A stretch of DNA of 64,000 bases from UKL13-2 sp043744255 (GCA_043744255.1 JAYTVA010000042.1:23160-87159); one strand, 5' to 3'; numbered from the stretch's first letter, positions 16,160 to 25,790 are shown. The notes: generated from the sequence alone by a model not told the origin. Numbers and translations: made by a program.

Positions 16160-17599
16160 CTAGGCCGCGCGATGCTCGCCAACCTTAACAATCTTCATCG
16201 TGTTGGTACCGCCTGATTGGCCGATGGGCTCGCCCATCGTGAGCACCACTAGATCGCCCGGTTCAACAACCTTGTTTTTTAGCAGCTCTGCCTCCGCGTC
16301 GCGCAGGAGGCGTTCGCGATCATGCCCTTCGTAGGCCAGAGTGAATGGACGCACATCGCGCATTAGCGAACACTTGGTAAGTGTTGCTACCTCGGGGGTC
16401 AACGCGTAAATCGGCACGCCAGAATTCAAGCGCGACATCCACAGCGCGGTGGAACCCGACTGCGTGAGTGACGCGATACATTTCACGTTCAAATGATGCG
16501 CGGTGAATAGTGCCGCCATGGCGATGGATTGATCGACCCGCAAAAACACGCGATCCAAAAATTCGCGGTCCAGTTTTACCTCGGCACTCTTCTCGGCTTC
16601 TTCACAAATGCGCGCCATCGCTTCCACTGTCTCCACCGGGTAGTTGCCCGAGGCCGATTCTGCTGACAGCATCACCGCGTCGGTACCATCCAGCACCGCG
16701 TTGGCCACATCGGAAACTTCAGCGCGCGTGGGGATTGGCGAATTGACCATCGACTCCATCATTTGCGTGGCGGTGATGGTGAGTTTGTTCATTTCACGCG
16801 CCATGCGAATCATGCGTTTTTGCAGCGCGGGTACCGCCGCGTCGCCGACCTCCACTGCCAAATCGCCGCGCGCGACCATGATGCCGTCGCAGGCGCGCAT
16901 GATATCAGCCAGCGCTTCGTTGGTGACCGCTTCCGAGCGCTCAATCTTAGCGATCAACAGTGATTTGCCGCCCGCTGCGCGCATCAGTTCACGCGCCATG
17001 TACATATCCGCACCCGACTTTGGAAACGACACCGCGAGAAAATCGGCGCGTAGCGCTACCGCCGTCTTGATGTCTTCCATGTCCTTGGAGGTCAGCGGCG
17101 GCGCGGTGAGTCCACCGCCTTTGCGGTTGATGCCTTTGTTGTTTGACAACACCCCACCTTGGCGCACCACGCAGTGAATCTCTTCGCCTTTGACGACGAT
17201 GACTTCAAATACCAGCAATCCGTCGTTGAGCAACAGTAAATCACCGGGCTTGACATCGCGTGGCAACTCTTTGTAATCAATACCGACGCGCTCTTGCGTG
17301 CCCAACTCACAGGTCGCATCGAGAATAAATTTGTCGCCGGGCTTGAGCGTGATCTTGCCTTCGGTAAATTTACCGACGCGAATTTTCGGGCCTTGCAAGT
17401 CAGCCAAAATGCCCACCGAGCGATGATGTTTTGCCGCCAACTCGCGCACCACGGTCGCGCGATTGATGTGATCTTCGGCCGTGCCATGCGAAAAATTCAT
17501 GCGTACAACATCGACGCCCGCGACGATCAAGCGTTCGAGCACCTCGGCGGAACTCGACGCGGGGCCTAGGGTTGCGACGATTTTGGTGGCGCGTTTCAT
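16160..17599 (-). CDS. pyk: Pyruvate kinase
   Basis: Converts phosphoenolpyruvate and ADP to pyruvate and ATP. Starts MKRATKIVATLGPASSSAEV with the substrate-binding segment VVRMNFSHG, the catalytic lysine signature LLIAKIERSEAV, VARGDLAVEVG, ATQMMESM and PTRAEVSDVANAVLDGTDAVM, followed by a C-terminal domain (GEPIGQSGGTNTMKIV). 479 residues is normal for a bacterial type II enzyme. It is the last gene of the gap / GNAT / lipoprotein / pgk / pyk run, 13 bp after pgk. Confidence 0.97.
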   Translation of the reverse strand: MKRATKIVATLGPASSSAEVLERLIVAGVDVVRMNFSHGTAEDHINRATVVRELAAKHHRSVGILADLQGPKIRVGKFTEGKITLKPGDKFILDATCELGTQERVGIDYKELPRDVKPGDLLLLNDGLLVFEVIVVKGEEIHCVVRQGGVLSNNKGINRKGGGLTAPPLTSKDMEDIKTAVALRADFLAVSFPKSGADMYMARELMRAAGGKSLLIAKIERSEAVTNEALADIMRACDGIMVARGDLAVEVGDAAVPALQKRMIRMAREMNKLTITATQMMESMVNSPIPTRAEVSDVANAVLDGTDAVMLSAESASGNYPVETVEAMARICEEAEKSAEVKLDREFLDRVFLRVDQSIAMAALFTAHHLNVKCIASLTQSGSTALWMSRLNSGVPIYALTPEVATLTKCSLMRDVRPFTLAYEGHDRERLLRDAEAELLKNKVVEPGDLVVLTMGEPIGQSGGTNTMKIVKVGEHRAA

Positions 17600-17612
17600 G
17601 GGTTATCCAAAG

Positions 17613-18812
17613 TTAACGCGACGCGCGCTGTTCCAAAATTTCTACCGCAGGCAAGACTTTGCCTTCGAGAAATTCTAAAAATGCGCCGCCGCCGGTTGAG
17701 ATGTAAGAAATTTTGTCAGTCACGCCGTACTTGGAAATCGCCGCGAGCGTATCGCCGCCACCGGCGATGGAGAACGCGCTGGATTCGGCGATGGCGTGCG
17801 CAAGCGTTTTAGTACCACCACCGAATTGGTCAAACTCGAACACGCCAATCGGGCCGTTCCAAACGATGGTGCCGGCATTTTTCATGATGGCGGCGAGGGT
17901 CGCAGCGGTCGCAGGGCCGACATCGAAAATCATGTCGTCGGCAGTGACATCCTTCGCATGCTTGGTGACGGCAGGAGTCGTGGCTGAAAATTCTTTGCCG
18001 CACACCACGTCAACGGGAATCGGCACCGCTGCACCGCGCGCGGCCATCATGTCGATGATGGCATTGGCTTCGCTCACCAAATCCGGCTCGGCCAGTGATT
18101 TGCCGATGGGAAAACCCTTGGCGAGTAGGAAGGTATTGGCGATGCCACCGCCGACCACGAGCTGATCGACTTTCGCGCCGAGCGACTTCAAAATCGTGAG
18201 CTTGGTGGACACCTTGGAACCGGCAACAATGGCTACCAGCGGGCGTTTCGGGCTCATTAGCGCTGCCCCCAACGCATCTAATTCGGCCGCGAGCAATGGC
18301 CCGGCGCAGGCAATTTTTGCAAACTTGGCGATGCCATGGGTGGTGGCTTCGGCACGATGCGCGGTGCCGAAGGCATCGTTGACGTATATGTCACAGAGCG
18401 CCGCTATTTTTTGCGCGAGCGCATCATCGTTCTTTTTTTCGCCTTTGTTGACGCGACAATTCTCCAGCAACACCAGCTTGCCCGGTGCGACGGAAACGCC
18501 ATCAACCCAGTTCGCGATGAGTGGTACATCGCGTTTCATCAACTCCGCCATGCGCGTAGCAATGGGTGCGAGCGAATCTTCGGGCTTAAATTCGCCTTCC
18601 GTTGGGCGACCTAGATGCGAGGTCACCATCACCGCCGCACCCGCGCTTAGCGCAAGCTCAATAGCAGGGATCGACGCGCGAATGCGCGTGTCATCGGTGA
18701 TGTTGCCATCATCATTTTGCGGCACATTGAGATCGGCTCTGATGAAAACACGTTTGTTGGCAAGTTCGCCGCGCTGCGCAAGATCAGTGAGACGATTGAA
18801 TTTGAATGTCAT
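17613..18812 (-). CDS. pgk: Phosphoglycerate kinase
   Basis: Makes ATP from 1,3-bisphosphoglycerate. N-terminal signature KRVFIRADLNVPQNDDG is preserved in the form NKRVFIRADLNVP; further blocks are VMVTSHLGRPTEGE, NDAFGTAHRAEATTHG, VAIVAGSKVSTKL, the C-terminal nucleotide loop IVWNGPIGVFE and the SIAGGGDTLAAI glycine loop. 399 residues is standard. It starts 12 bp downstream of the lipoprotein gene and ends 13 bp before pyk, so it is clearly in the operon. Confidence 0.97.
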   Translation of the reverse strand: MTFKFNRLTDLAQRGELANKRVFIRADLNVPQNDDGNITDDTRIRASIPAIELALSAGAAVMVTSHLGRPTEGEFKPEDSLAPIATRMAELMKRDVPLIANWVDGVSVAPGKLVLLENCRVNKGEKKNDDALAQKIAALCDIYVNDAFGTAHRAEATTHGIAKFAKIACAGPLLAAELDALGAALMSPKRPLVAIVAGSKVSTKLTILKSLGAKVDQLVVGGGIANTFLLAKGFPIGKSLAEPDLVSEANAIIDMMAARGAAVPIPVDVVCGKEFSATTPAVTKHAKDVTADDMIFDVGPATAATLAAIMKNAGTIVWNGPIGVFEFDQFGGGTKTLAHAIAESSAFSIAGGGDTLAAISKYGVTDKISYISTGGGAFLEFLEGKVLPAVEILEQRASR

Positions 18813-18824
18813 GGCAAATATGCG

Positions 18825-19388
18825 TTAGCGACGGCAGGCCTGAAGATCTGACTCCGCACGTTCCACGAGGGCGCGTGAATCATCCAATTTTTTTTGCACC
18901 GCTGGCGTCGGCGCCACGTTTGCCGCTGAAAACTCGCGGTACGTGTCGTAGCCTTGCGAAATGCCTGCGAGCAAGGTGATGCGCGCGGGCTCGCTGCACT
19001 CGTCGCCCTTGATCTGTTGCACCTCAGTTTTGACGCCATCCATGCGACCCAGCAGACCCGCGAATTCCGTTGCTGGCGTTTTGTTCGCCTCATTCAACAG
19101 TCCATCCCACTTGGACTTCAGCGTTGCGACCGCGTTGAGTGCAGCCTCGGCACCTTGGCGCGACGCTTGGTCAGCTCTCTGACGATCAGTGGCTTCACGC
19201 GCGGCGGCGTTCTTGGCCTCGACCTCCGCGTTTTGGTCGGCGAGGCGCTTGGCAATGTCGGCGTTGGTCGCCTGTAGCTCCTTGTTCGGGTCAATCGCCT
19301 CAAGTTTGGGTGCTTCTTGGCGCTTACATGCCGCCAGCGCCAACAATGCCAGTGCCACCACCACCGTCTTCACCACACGCGTATTCAT
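18825..19388 (-). CDS. Coiled-coil lipoprotein inside the glycolytic operon
   Basis: A 187-residue predicted lipoprotein: signal VVVALALLALAACK with lipobox cysteine C21, followed by an Ala/Lys/Glu/Arg-rich stretch (about residues 35-90) likely to form a coiled coil, and a C-terminal part with two further cysteines. I do not recognise a named family. GGGAGG stands just upstream of the ATG. It lies 32 bp after the GNAT gene and 12 bp before pgk, so it is probably transcribed with glycolytic genes despite an envelope location. Its function cannot be read from the sequence. Confidence 0.75.
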   Translation of the reverse strand: MNTRVVKTVVVALALLALAACKRQEAPKLEAIDPNKELQATNADIAKRLADQNAEVEAKNAAAREATDRQRADQASRQGAEAALNAVATLKSKWDGLLNEANKTPATEFAGLLGRMDGVKTEVQQIKGDECSEPARITLLAGISQGYDTYREFSAANVAPTPAVQKKLDDSRALVERAESDLQACRR

Positions 19389-19420
19389 TTTTTCCTCCCG
19401 AGTATTTCATTCTGTCTTGT

Positions 19421-19909
19421 TCAAAACGTCAGCGCCATCATGTGCACATCATCGTATTCGCCATCTACTTTCTTGCCGCGAATGCGCGTGCCTTCAAACT
19501 TAAAACCAAATTTTTCATACAGCCCACGCGCACGCGAATTTTTGTCGTACACCGACAACTCCACGCGCTCAAACCCCTGCGCCCTGGCATGTTCGAGTGT
19601 CGCGCGAATCAGCGCAGGGCCGATGCCCTGCCCACGATGGGTCTTAGAAACACCCATACCAAGGTGCCCGCAGTGCGCGTAGCTTGGCACCGTTTCACGC
19701 CGAACGTCGCACCAGCCAATGACTTCGCCCGACTCGATGGCAACAAACTGGGAATTGCCATTGGCGATATTGTCCGCGACAAATTGCGTCGTCTGTTCGA
19801 GCGGAAACGCCTCGAAGAACGCCAAAAATATCCGCTCGCGCATCACTGCGTCAACGCAGTCGCGATAGCTCGCCGCATCCGCAATGGTGATATGCCGAAT
19901 AGTGGCCAT
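19421..19909 (-). CDS. GNAT-family N-acetyltransferase
   Basis: A 162-residue acetyl-CoA-dependent transferase with the GNAT fold: an acceptor region, the motif A loop THRGQGIGPALIRATLEHA that binds the CoA pyrophosphate (R-G-Q-G-I-G), and motif B around VYDKNSRARGLYEKFGFKFEGT. The ending resembles RimJ/RimL-type or aminoglycoside/peptide acetyltransferases, but the substrate cannot be assigned. The gene starts 7 bp after gap ends and lies upstream of the lipoprotein, so it seems to be part of the glycolytic operon. Confidence 0.85.
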   Translation of the reverse strand: MATIRHITIADAASYRDCVDAVMRERIFLAFFEAFPLEQTTQFVADNIANGNSQFVAIESGEVIGWCDVRRETVPSYAHCGHLGMGVSKTHRGQGIGPALIRATLEHARAQGFERVELSVYDKNSRARGLYEKFGFKFEGTRIRGKKVDGEYDDVHMMALTF

Positions 19910-19916
19910 ACGTGAA

Positions 19917-20930
19917 TTACTTCGCGGCCATCAGCGCGGTGGCGGTATCCAGCATACGGTTCGAGAAGCCCCACTCGTTGTCGTACCAGCTCGACACCTT
20001 CACCAAGCGCCCGGACACTTTGGTCAGGGTCGCATCGAACGATGAGGAGTGACTGTCGTGGTTGAAATCGACGGATACCAACGGTGCGGTGTTGTAGGCA
20101 AGAATGCCCTTCATCCCCGGCGCTTCGCTGGCGGATTTCATAATGGCATTGACTTCATCGACGGTGGTGTCGCGCGCGGCGATGAACGACAAATCGACGA
20201 TGGACACGTTGATGGTCGGCACCCGAATTGCGTAGCCGTCGAGCTTGCCGTTGAGCTCCGGTAACACGAGACCGACGGCTACCGCTGCGCCAGTCTTGGT
20301 CGGAATCATCGACGCCGGTGCCGAGCGCGCGCGGCGCAAATCTTCGTGCATCACGTCGGTCAACACTTGGTCGTTGGTGTACGCGTGCACGGTGGTCATC
20401 AAGCCATTAACCACGCCGAGTTTGTCGTTGAGCGGTTTGACCAGTGGTGCCAAACAGTTGGTGGTACAACTTGCGTTGGAGATGACGGTCATCGCGGCGG
20501 TCAGCACGTTGTGGTTCACGCCGTAGACCACGGTGGCGTCTACATCCTTGCCACCGGGAGCGGAGATGATGACTTTTTTCGCGCCGCCCTTGATGTGCGC
20601 GGAGGCTTTTTCCTTGGTGGTGAAAAAGCCGGTGCACTCCAGCACCACGTCCACCTGCAACTCGCCCCACGGCAGCAGCGCGGGATCGCGCTGTGCAAAC
20701 ACTTTGATCTGGTCGCCATTGACGACCAAAGATTCGCCCTCTACCGTGACGGTGCCGGGGAACTTGCCGTGCGCCGTATCGTAGCGTGTCAGGTGCGCGT
20801 TGGTTTCTACCGGGCCGAGATCGTTGATGGCGACGATTTGGATGTCGTGTTTTTTGCCGCCTTCGTAATGAGCGCGGAGAATGTTGCGGCCGATACGGCC
20901 ATAGCCATTGATGGCGACGCGAAGAGTCAT
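19917..20930 (-). CDS. gap: Glyceraldehyde-3-phosphate dehydrogenase, type I
   Basis: Oxidises glyceraldehyde 3-phosphate to 1,3-bisphosphoglycerate. MTLRVAINGYGRIGRNILRA is the nucleotide-binding start, SNASCTTNCLAPL carries the catalytic cysteine, and SWYDNEWGFSNRMLDT is the C-terminal signature. I chose the ATG at 20930 (337 residues), after AGGAAA; a start at 20987 would add a tail that does not match the family. It is the first gene of a run gap / GNAT / lipoprotein / pgk / pyk and is divergent from rdgB across 82 bp. Confidence 0.96.
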   Translation of the reverse strand: MTLRVAINGYGRIGRNILRAHYEGGKKHDIQIVAINDLGPVETNAHLTRYDTAHGKFPGTVTVEGESLVVNGDQIKVFAQRDPALLPWGELQVDVVLECTGFFTTKEKASAHIKGGAKKVIISAPGGKDVDATVVYGVNHNVLTAAMTVISNASCTTNCLAPLVKPLNDKLGVVNGLMTTVHAYTNDQVLTDVMHEDLRRARSAPASMIPTKTGAAVAVGLVLPELNGKLDGYAIRVPTINVSIVDLSFIAARDTTVDEVNAIMKSASEAPGMKGILAYNTAPLVSVDFNHDSHSSSFDATLTKVSGRLVKVSSWYDNEWGFSNRMLDTATALMAAK

Positions 20931-21012
20931 GGAGAATTTTTCCTGCGGGAGATTGATGGAATTGACGGTTGATTTTAGCGTAAGCACGGGGCGACTGCTT
21001 TATCATCGCACC

Positions 21013-21606
21013 ATGAATAAAGTCGTGATCGCCAGTAACAACGCGGGCAAGCTGCGTGAATTCGCCGCGCTGCTGGCCCCATTTGCATTTGCCGCGGTCC
21101 CGCAAAGCGCGTTCGGCGTGAGTGAGGCGGATGAGCCGTTTGCAACATTTGTTGAAAATGCGCTGGCGAAAGCACGCCATGCCGCCCGCGCGACTGGCCT
21201 ACCGGCTCTCGCGGACGACTCCGGCATTTGTGTGCATGCACTTGGCGGCGCGCCCGGCGTGCATTCGGCGCGCTATGCGGGGGAGCCGAAATCGGATGCG
21301 CGCAACAATGAAAAACTGATTGCCGCGCTGCGTGGCAATACAGATCGTCGCGCGTTTTATACCTGTGTGTTGGTGTGGGTGGCGCATGCCGACGATCCAC
21401 ATCCACTGATCGCTGATGGCGTGTGGCATGGCGAGATTGTTGATGCGCCGCGCGGGGCAGGCGGGTTTGGTTATGACCCGTATTTTTTGCTGCGCGAACA
21501 CAGATGCACGGCGGCCGAGTTGTCGGCGGAGGTGAAAAATCGCATCAGTCATCGCGGCCTCGCCATGCAAATGCTGGCGCAGAGACTGCGCCAGCGCATC
21601 AGCTAA
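21013..21606 (+). CDS. rdgB: dITP/XTP pyrophosphatase (RdgB/HAM1 family)
   Basis: House-cleaning enzyme hydrolysing non-canonical purine triphosphates (dITP, XTP) to monophosphates. The substrate motif SNNAGKLREF follows the start MNKVVIA, and the catalytic and metal segment DDSGICVHALGGAPGVHSARY is complete; the C-terminal SHRGLAMQ is typical. 197 residues from the ATG at 21013; in-frame codons upstream run back into gap and are not homologous. It shares a TAATG junction with hemW, consistent with coupled translation. Confidence 0.95.
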   Translation: MNKVVIASNNAGKLREFAALLAPFAFAAVPQSAFGVSEADEPFATFVENALAKARHAARATGLPALADDSGICVHALGGAPGVHSARYAGEPKSDARNNEKLIAALRGNTDRRAFYTCVLVWVAHADDPHPLIADGVWHGEIVDAPRGAGGFGYDPYFLLREHRCTAAELSAEVKNRISHRGLAMQMLAQRLRQRIS

Positions 21607-22829
21607 TGCCGCCAAACACCAATGCTGGCGTGCATTTCCAGCCTATGCTAGCAGGAAACGACCGTGCGACGACGCTTTCAGTGATGCCACCGCTATCGCT
21701 TTACATCCACATCCCGTGGTGTGTGCGCAAGTGTCCGTATTGCGATTTCAATTCGCACGAATCGAAAGGCGCGATCCCCGAACAGCAATACATCGACTGC
21801 CTGATCTCGGATCTGGATCACGCACTGCCCAACATCTGGGGGCGGCGCGTGTATACGGTGTTCTTCGGTGGTGGCACGCCGAGTCTGTTTTCGGCGGCAG
21901 GCATTGATGCGATTCTCGCCGCAGTGCGCGCACGCGTGACGCTGGATGCCGAGGCCGAGATCACGCTGGAAGCCAACCCCGGCACGTTTGAAGCCGAGAA
22001 ATTTCGCGGCTTCCGGGCTGCCGGGGTGAATCGCTTGTCGATTGGTATTCAGTCGTTCAACGCATCGCATCTCAAGGCGCTGGGGCGCATTCACAACGAC
22101 GATGAAGCCAAACGCGCTATCGCCATCGCGCAGCAGCACTTCGACAACATCAACCTCGATTTGATGTTTGCCTTGCCTAAACAAACGCTCGCTGCGTGCG
22201 CAGCGGACATCGACACGGCGCTGTCATTGGGCACCAACCATTTGTCGGTCTACCACCTCACGTTGGAAGCCAACACGCTGTTCCATCGCTTTCCGCCGCC
22301 GTTGCCCGATGATGAGCTGGCCGCCGATATGCAAGACTTGATCGAAGCCAAACTTGCCGCTGCTGGCTATGCGCACTACGAAACGTCAGCCTACGCCAAG
22401 CCGGGCAAAGCATCGAAGCACAATATGAATTACTGGCAGTTTGGCGACTACCTTGGCATCGGTGCGGGCGCACACGGGAAGATTTCGTATCCCGATCCCG
22501 CACGCGGCATCACCCGCGAAGCACGTTTCAAGCAGCCAAAAAGCTACATGGAAAAAGCGCCGCTTGGCATCAGTAATGAAGAACAGAAAATGGTCGCCGT
22601 GGCTGAGCTGCCGTTTGAATTCATGCTTAACGCGTTGCGACTGTCGGATGGTTTTGCCAACAGCTTGTTTACCGAGCGCACCGGCCTGCCGATTTCAACT
22701 ATTTCGCGCGAGCTGGAAAAGGCGACTGCACTGGGGCTCATTGAACGCGATCATCTACGCGTAACGCCGAGCGCAAAGGGGCGCTTATTTTTAAATGATT
22801 TGCTGGCGCTTTTTTTGCCAAAACGCTAG
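21606..22829 (+). CDS. hemW: HemW-type radical SAM protein
   Basis: Radical SAM protein of the HemW family, a heme chaperone related to oxygen-independent coproporphyrinogen oxidase but not itself that enzyme. The cluster motif is CVRKCPYCDF (CxxxCxxC plus the following cysteine position typical of HemN/HemW), then FFGGGTPSLF, EANPGTFE, GVNRLSIGIQSF and NMNYWQFGDYLGIGAGAHG. I placed the start at 21606 because it overlaps the rdgB stop (TAATG) and betaproteobacterial homologues carry a 20-30 residue leader before PPLSLYIHIPWC. ATG at 21684 is the alternative. 407 residues. Confidence 0.92.
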   Translation: MPPNTNAGVHFQPMLAGNDRATTLSVMPPLSLYIHIPWCVRKCPYCDFNSHESKGAIPEQQYIDCLISDLDHALPNIWGRRVYTVFFGGGTPSLFSAAGIDAILAAVRARVTLDAEAEITLEANPGTFEAEKFRGFRAAGVNRLSIGIQSFNASHLKALGRIHNDDEAKRAIAIAQQHFDNINLDLMFALPKQTLAACAADIDTALSLGTNHLSVYHLTLEANTLFHRFPPPLPDDELAADMQDLIEAKLAAAGYAHYETSAYAKPGKASKHNMNYWQFGDYLGIGAGAHGKISYPDPARGITREARFKQPKSYMEKAPLGISNEEQKMVAVAELPFEFMLNALRLSDGFANSLFTERTGLPISTISRELEKATALGLIERDHLRVTPSAKGRLFLNDLLALFLPKR

Positions 22830-22852
22830 GCGGGGCGCGGCGTTTCAGCCAT

Positions 22853-25630
22853 TCACACGATGTCCAAAAACTTCGCCTCAAACTCTTCGGCCGGCAGCGC
22901 CGGTGAACACAAGAAGCCTTGATACTCATCGCATTCGAGATCGCGCAATACCCGATACTGGTCGTCTCGCTCAACGCCTTCTGCCACCACATTGAGCTTC
23001 AAGCTATGGGTCATGGCGATGATGGCGCGGATGATGGCTTCGTCGTTGGCGTCGGTGCCAATGTCACGCACGAACGATGAATCGACCTTGATCGTGTCCA
23101 CTGGCAACTGCTTCAGATACGACAGCGACGAATAGCCGGTGCCGAAATCGTCGATGGCGATGCCCACGCCGAGTTCGCCCAGCCGGTGCAACAGCTGCGT
23201 GGTGTCCTCGCTGTGCTTGAGCAACATGCTCTCGGTGAGCTCGAGTTCGATGGCACGCGGATCGAGCCTGACGGCTTCGGCGGTCGATTGCACCGCGCGC
23301 ATCAGACGCTCACCATCGAGCATTTGCCCAACCGACAAGTTCACCGCCATGATGAGTTCCATGCCGGTGCGTTTGTTCCACGATGCGCATTGCGCGAAGG
23401 CGGTTTCCATGACCCATTCTCCCATTGGCACGATCAATCCGGCGTCTTCGGCCACACCGATAAACTTGCCGGGATAGACCAAACCGTGGCGCGGATGTTG
23501 CCAACGAATCAGCGCTTCCATACCGGTGATTTTGCCGGTCTTGAACGATACGCGTGGTTGATAGTGCAGCACTAATTCGTTGCGTTGGAGCGCCAAACGC
23601 AAGTAGTTCTCCACCGACAGCCGCTCCTGCGCCTTGGCATTCATGGCATGCGAAAAAAACTGGTAGTTGTTGCGACCTTTGGCCTTGGCGTCGTACATCG
23701 CGACGTCGGCGTGCTTCATCAGACTTTGCGGATCACCACCATCTTCTGGATAGATGCCGATGCCGATGGAGCATGAGGTGGTGAGTTGCTGACCATTAAT
23801 CATGATCGGCGTGGCGAGTGACGCGATCATTTTTTCGGCGACGTTTTGCGCACCTTCGTGCGTGTTGGTTGACGCGTTTTCGAGTATCACCGCGAATTCA
23901 TCGCCGCCTAGGCGGGCAACCGTATCGCTGGCGCGCACACATGCGGACAGTCGCGTGGCGACGCGTTTGAGCAACTCATCACCGACATCATGACCGAGCG
24001 AATCGTTGATGGTTTTGAAGCGATCTAGGTCGATAAACATGAACGACAAATGCGTTTGCTGACGCGCCGCCGTGGCGATGCCCTGTTCGAGCCGATCATT
24101 GGCAAGCATGCGATTGGGCAGACCCGTGAGTGGATCGCGGGTCGCCAAAAACTCAGCGCGCTCCTCGGCGATTTTGCGTTTTGTGATGTTGGCACTGGTG
24201 CCGGTCATACGCCGCGCGCGGGTATCGGCACCGCGCTCGGTGACCTTGCCCAGTGTGTGCAGCCAGATTGGGTTACCGGCCACGTCAGCGACGCGATATT
24301 CGCAGTCGAATTCGCTGGCGATCCCCTTCACCGCGTGCTCCAACGCGATCAGCATGCGCGGCTGATCGTCAGCAAAGGTCATCGCAATGACTTCGGCGCC
24401 GGGCACGATGCCTTGGTTCGGCACCGCACCGAGCAAAGTCGCCCAGCCCTGATTGAAGTACACCTTGTTGGCGACCAGATCCCAATCCCAAGTGGCAAGA
24501 TTGGAGCCCATGAGCGCGAGATCCAACCGCTCCTTGGCCATGCGAACTTCGGCTTCGGCCAGCTTGCGATCACTGATGTCACGACCGACACCAATGCAGT
24601 AGCGCTCTCCGCCGATGTTGACCGCGCGTGCCTGATAGGCGTACGGAATTTCAGTGCCAGACTTGCCGCGCATCGCTGCTTCCAACGAGACTTCTTCGCC
24701 ATGATCGAGGACACGGCGAATTGCATCGGCGACGACCGCGCGATCCCGATCCGTGACGAAATCGAGCGCATACATCGCGGCCAATTGTTCCGCGTTACGA
24801 CCAGTCGTGATTTCAAAATTTCGGTTCCAGCGCACCAAGCGGCCGTTACGGTCGAACATGAAAAATGCCCCGGGCAGGCTCTGGATGGCAGCATCCGCAA
24901 ACGCTTTTTCCCCCTGTAGCTTGATCTCGACCGCATGGCGAACTTCGATCTCGTCTTCGAGCGCCTGCTCGAGCCGCGCGAACTCGGCGGTGACTCCCTC
25001 CGCACGTGCAGCTGCGGGCAGGGCGGCCAGTGCTGCGCCGGCACCGGCGGCGCGCGGCGAAACTGCACGAGTAGTGTGGTGCTCATGCCGCGCCACCAGC
25101 CGCGCTTCCAGACGCGCGCTGGCGAGCTCGGCGAGATTGGCCAGCGCTTCAAGCTGCCGCGCGCTTAGGCTGCGCACGGCGAGGTCAAACACCGACAGCA
25201 CACCGATCAGCTCATGGGTGTTCGAATAAATCGGTGCACCTGCATAAAACGCGACGAACGGCGAGCCCACCACCAACTCTTTCTCGCGCACGCGTTGATC
25301 GGATTGCGTGTCGTTGATGACAAATACCTTGGGCAGCGGCACGCTGGAAGGCTGATGTTGCTGCAAGGCGGAATGGAAAAAACTCTGCTCCAGCGGCAAC
25401 GATTCAATCGGAAATCCCTGCCGCGATTTGAACCACTCGCGCGGCGTGTAGGCACCCGAACGCTCGAAAAAAGAAATGCCCGACATTGGCGTGGCGCATA
25501 GCTCGGCGGCGCGGCGAGCAAGATCGTCGAACGCGCCCTCGGGTGGCGTGTCGAGGATTTCGTAGCGCGCCACGCCACCCAAGTGGGCGGGCGCGTCTTT
25601 TTTGCTGAGCGCGGTGCGGTCGGAGGTCAC
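22853..25630 (-). CDS. GAF-PAS-PAS-GGDEF-EAL protein (cyclic-di-GMP turnover)
   Basis: A 925-residue signalling protein without membrane segments. Order: GAF-like domain (about 20-180), two PAS domains (about 240-490; second with VYFNQGWATLLGAV), a GGDEF domain with intact RLGGDEFAV near residue 575 and the preceding DPLTGLPNR, and an EAL domain with MEALIRWQHP near 705, ELTESMLL and DDFGTGYSSLSYLK. Both catalytic motifs look intact, so it could make and break cyclic di-GMP; such hybrids usually favour one direction. It converges on hemW and stands next to, but separate from, xthA. Confidence 0.92.
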   Translation of the reverse strand: MTSDRTALSKKDAPAHLGGVARYEILDTPPEGAFDDLARRAAELCATPMSGISFFERSGAYTPREWFKSRQGFPIESLPLEQSFFHSALQQHQPSSVPLPKVFVINDTQSDQRVREKELVVGSPFVAFYAGAPIYSNTHELIGVLSVFDLAVRSLSARQLEALANLAELASARLEARLVARHEHHTTRAVSPRAAGAGAALAALPAAARAEGVTAEFARLEQALEDEIEVRHAVEIKLQGEKAFADAAIQSLPGAFFMFDRNGRLVRWNRNFEITTGRNAEQLAAMYALDFVTDRDRAVVADAIRRVLDHGEEVSLEAAMRGKSGTEIPYAYQARAVNIGGERYCIGVGRDISDRKLAEAEVRMAKERLDLALMGSNLATWDWDLVANKVYFNQGWATLLGAVPNQGIVPGAEVIAMTFADDQPRMLIALEHAVKGIASEFDCEYRVADVAGNPIWLHTLGKVTERGADTRARRMTGTSANITKRKIAEERAEFLATRDPLTGLPNRMLANDRLEQGIATAARQQTHLSFMFIDLDRFKTINDSLGHDVGDELLKRVATRLSACVRASDTVARLGGDEFAVILENASTNTHEGAQNVAEKMIASLATPIMINGQQLTTSCSIGIGIYPEDGGDPQSLMKHADVAMYDAKAKGRNNYQFFSHAMNAKAQERLSVENYLRLALQRNELVLHYQPRVSFKTGKITGMEALIRWQHPRHGLVYPGKFIGVAEDAGLIVPMGEWVMETAFAQCASWNKRTGMELIMAVNLSVGQMLDGERLMRAVQSTAEAVRLDPRAIELELTESMLLKHSEDTTQLLHRLGELGVGIAIDDFGTGYSSLSYLKQLPVDTIKVDSSFVRDIGTDANDEAIIRAIIAMTHSLKLNVVAEGVERDDQYRVLRDLECDEYQGFLCSPALPAEEFEAKFLDIV

Positions 25631-25706
25631 GAATGGAGGGACGGAGTGCGCGTGCGCCGCACGTCTGATCGTCGCATGAGTAATTAGTGACCCATTCTAC
25701 CCTGCG

Positions 25707-25720
25707 AGGTTTTAAAACCT
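25707..25720. other. 14-bp perfect palindrome upstream of the GGDEF-EAL gene
   Basis: AGGTTTTAAAACCT in the 160-bp gap between xthA (ends 25791) and the GGDEF-EAL start (25630), both minus strand. Position and symmetry suit a regulator site; no partner protein can be named. Confidence 0.3.
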
Positions 25721-25790
25721 GCGTCTGAATTCTGTGTCTTTCGTGTCTTATTGCTACGATGTTGCCACGCTGACAGCGCCAACCGCGGGG

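Noticed and set aside
21610..21650. CCAATGCTGGCGTGCATTTCC near the hemW start, similar in words to the junction motif
   Set aside because: The order and spacing of the fixed bases do not match, and it lies within the likely hemW leader.
22822..22849. A possible fourth copy of the convergent-junction motif at the hemW/GGDEF-EAL junction (AAACGCTAG then GGCGCGGCGTTTC)
   Set aside because: It resembles the outer flanks of copy C but lacks the GCCAATnnTAGGG core, so I do not count it.
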